The notes under the pieces are model-generated. The model was not told the DNA's origin. It saw only the letters and a program-made list of their open reading frames with translations, and made no database searches. Of a DNA stretch of 34,742 nt, positions 32,227 through 34,742 are shown one piece after another (the stretch's first letter is position 1; each line of letters begins with the position of its first letter). Origin of the DNA: Paenibacillus sp. A3 (GTDB lineage Bacteria; Bacillota; Bacilli; Paenibacillales; NBRC-103111); contig NZ_JTHN01000117.1 in the NCBI RefSeq assembly GCF_001399685.1, forward strand, positions 1-34,742, given 5' to 3'. The translations under genes and the position numbers were made by a program.

Positions 32227-33255
32227 ATGAGAGAAATCCTCGACATTCAAAAGCAGCTTTTGCCCGATCTGGTCGACACCATGAAGAAGCGATATACGAT
32301 CCTGCATCACATCATGGTATCCGGCTTGGTGGGCCGGCGGACGCTGGCGCTGTCGGTGGGAGCGACGGAGCGGGTGCTCCGCGCGGAAGTGGATTTTCTG
32401 AAGGAGCAGGGCTTGATCGAAGTCGAAGCTTCCGGCATGCGGATCAGCGTGTCGGGCAGAGAACTGCTGGAGCGGCTCGAACCGCTCGTCAAAGACTTGT
32501 TCGGTCTGACGGAGCTGGAAGAACGCATACGTTCGCACTTCGGCTTGAAGCAGGTGATCATCGTCCCCGGCGACTCGGACGTTTCCCCTCATACGAAGAA
32601 AGAGCTTGGCCGAGCCGGCGCCTCCGTATTGCGGAAGCTGGTCGGCGAAGACGAGACCATTGCCGTAACCGGCGGCTCCACGATGGCTGAAGTGGCCTAT
32701 CATTTGACGCCGGCGACTCCGATGAAGGGCTGCTGGTTCGTACCGGCCCGCGGCGGACTCGGGGAAAGCGTCGAGCTTCAGGCGAACACGATCGCCTCGA
32801 CGATGGCGAAGAAAGCGGGCGGCCGCTATCGGCTGCTGCACGTTCCGGACCATCTCGGCGAGGATGCATATCAATCGCTGATGCAGGATAGCCACATTGC
32901 CGAGATCATCGCCTTCATCCGCGGTGCGCGGATTGTCGTTCACGGCATCGGAGAAGCTATGGTAATGGCCAGACGGCGTAAGGTGGACCCGGAGACGACC
33001 GAAAGCTTGCGGCGCGACGGCGCGCTTGCGGAAGCGTTCGGGTACTATTTTGACCGGGACGGAAACATTTTGCACAAAATGCCGACCATCGGGCTGCGCA
33101 TCGAAGACATTCACTGCATGGACCATGTGATCGGAATTGCCGGAGGCAAAAGTAAGGGCGAGTCGATCGCTTCGGTATTGAAGCACGGCCACGAGGACGT
33201 GCTGGTCACCGACGAGGCGGCTGCCTGGGAAGTTGTCAATCGCTTGCTATCTTGA
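32227..33255 (+). CDS. cggR: Central glycolytic genes regulator CggR
   Basis: A 342-residue SorC/DeoR-type repressor. The N-terminal helix-turn-helix is at about 20-70 ('VGRRTLALSVGATERVLRAEVDFL'); the sugar-phosphate-binding domain follows from about 90, with 'VTGGSTMAEVA' and the late 'GIAGGKSKGESIASVL'. CggR represses the gap operon and is released by fructose 1,6-bisphosphate. It controls its own transcription through the operator just upstream. The ATG at 32227 follows a GCGGGTGTG site of modest quality. The gap gene begins 99 bases downstream. Confidence 0.94.
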   Translation: MREILDIQKQLLPDLVDTMKKRYTILHHIMVSGLVGRRTLALSVGATERVLRAEVDFLKEQGLIEVEASGMRISVSGRELLERLEPLVKDLFGLTELEERIRSHFGLKQVIIVPGDSDVSPHTKKELGRAGASVLRKLVGEDETIAVTGGSTMAEVAYHLTPATPMKGCWFVPARGGLGESVELQANTIASTMAKKAGGRYRLLHVPDHLGEDAYQSLMQDSHIAEIIAFIRGARIVVHGIGEAMVMARRRKVDPETTESLRRDGALAEAFGYYFDRDGNILHKMPTIGLRIEDIHCMDHVIGIAGGKSKGESIASVLKHGHEDVLVTDEAAAWEVVNRLLS

Positions 33256-33342
33256 CGGGCTCTGCCTGTCTTGACATATCGCTGCCGCGGTCGTAATTCT
33301 ACGAAACCTTGCCGGGAGCAGCGGACACCAAATCATTTCTAG

Positions 33343-34359
<1,017 letters not shown>

Positions 34360-34449
34360 TGGTAAAATTGTGGTGATGTTCTGAAAACCTGCTTGAAAGA
34401 CAGCTCGCTTATCGTACGCAATGGGATGTGTCTCCGGGTTCTGTTGAAC

Positions 34450-34489
34450 TTTCGTTTCTTTTAACAATATTTGATAGAATGAAACGAAA
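34450..34489 (+). promoter_or_regulatory. Inverted repeat around a possible promoter before pgk
   Basis: TTTCGTTTC (34450-34458) and GAAACGAAA (34481-34489) form a perfect 9-bp inverted repeat that encloses an extended -10 candidate TGA-TAGAAT (34472-34480). A -35 is not clear. It may be an operator or a leader hairpin allowing separate expression of pgk. Confidence 0.45.
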
Positions 34490-34631
34490 ATTCAAAGGAA
34501 CCGCGCTAGCGCTCTACGACACACCCCATTTGCGCTCGCGCGAGCTGCCTTTCAATAATGGAAACCAGGCACATTCCCACAATTTTTTGTGTGTGGGTAG
34601 GAAGAGACAAAACCGCTGGGAGGCATGGAAG

Positions 34632-34742
34632 ATGAATAAGAAAAGCGTTCGTGACGTAGAAGTTAGCGGTAAGCGCGTATTTGTCAGGGTCGATTTCAAC
34701 GTGCCGCTGGAGAACGGAAAAATTCCCGACGATACGCGGATT
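34632..34742 (+). CDS. pgk: Phosphoglycerate kinase, N-terminal fragment
   Basis: The first 37 residues of phosphoglycerate kinase, cut by the window end. '[17 protein letters not shown]' and 'DDTRI' are the conserved N-terminal substrate-binding motifs, including the Arg that binds 3-phosphoglycerate. The ATG follows GGGAGG. Order cggR-gap-pgk is the standard Firmicute glycolytic operon, although 272 bases separate gap from pgk here. Confidence 0.93.
   Translation, partial: MNKKSVRDVEVSGKRVFVRVDFNVPLENGKIPDDTRI

Overview
The window looks like the chromosome of an endospore-forming Firmicute of the Paenibacillus type. The evidence is strong AGGAGG ribosome-binding sites, sigma-A promoters, a tRNA cluster, a CtsR box and CggR operator, and the gene blocks hprK-lgt-ppaX, trxB-rapZ-yvcK-whiA-HPr and cggR-gap-pgk, which match Bacillus synteny. 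It is almost entirely core chromosome. I see no insertion sequence, prophage, integrase or CRISPR array.

Layout. Bases 103-921 hold eight tRNA genes (Ser, Met, Val, Thr, Asp, Phe, Tyr, Lys) ending in an intrinsic terminator; the spacer-like first 102 bases suggest an rRNA operon just outside the window. Bases 944-5203 on the minus strand carry a LarA-type 2-hydroxyacid racemase/epimerase, a small membrane protein, a gluconate-2-dehydrogenase subunit-3-like protein and a GMC flavoprotein in tight order, then a UPF0045 protein. Facing away are a PucR/CdaR-like regulator and the MsmX/UgpC sugar-ABC ATPase, then a LysR regulator. Bases 8838-11992 carry hprK-lgt-ppaX and a hexapeptide acyltransferase (catabolite control, lipoprotein maturation, pyrophosphate clean-up).

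The gap 11993-12507 is not empty. It encodes a 37-residue holin-like toxin peptide with its own sigma-A promoter, and a convergent antisense promoter and terminator: a predicted type I toxin-antitoxin module. Bases 12508-20112 are the histidine operon hisZ-G-D-B-H-A-F-IE-J, lacking only hisC. A divergent PRPP synthetase paralog follows and would supply the substrate of HisG.

Bases 21340-28933 carry a TPR protein, trxB, a ROK glucokinase, rapZ-yvcK-whiA (overlapping or nearly touching) and an HPr-family protein. A large nested inverted repeat, probably a structured RNA leader, sits directly before rapZ. Bases 29122-30990 encode a secreted protein with copper-amine-oxidase-type stalk repeats. 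Minus-strand clpP (CtsR-controlled) and tRNA-Arg(CCG) follow, then cggR-gap-pgk with a CggR operator; pgk runs off the end.

Taken together, much of the window concerns carbon flux. HprK and the HPr protein form a sensor pair, CggR/gap/pgk is the glycolytic output, YvcK and RapZ sit at the gluconeogenesis/cell-wall node, Glk and MsmX serve sugar entry, and the LarA-GMC operon probably oxidises a sugar acid. The least explained elements are the type I toxin locus (12026-12383), the rapZ leader (25411-25557) and the LarA/flavoprotein operon.
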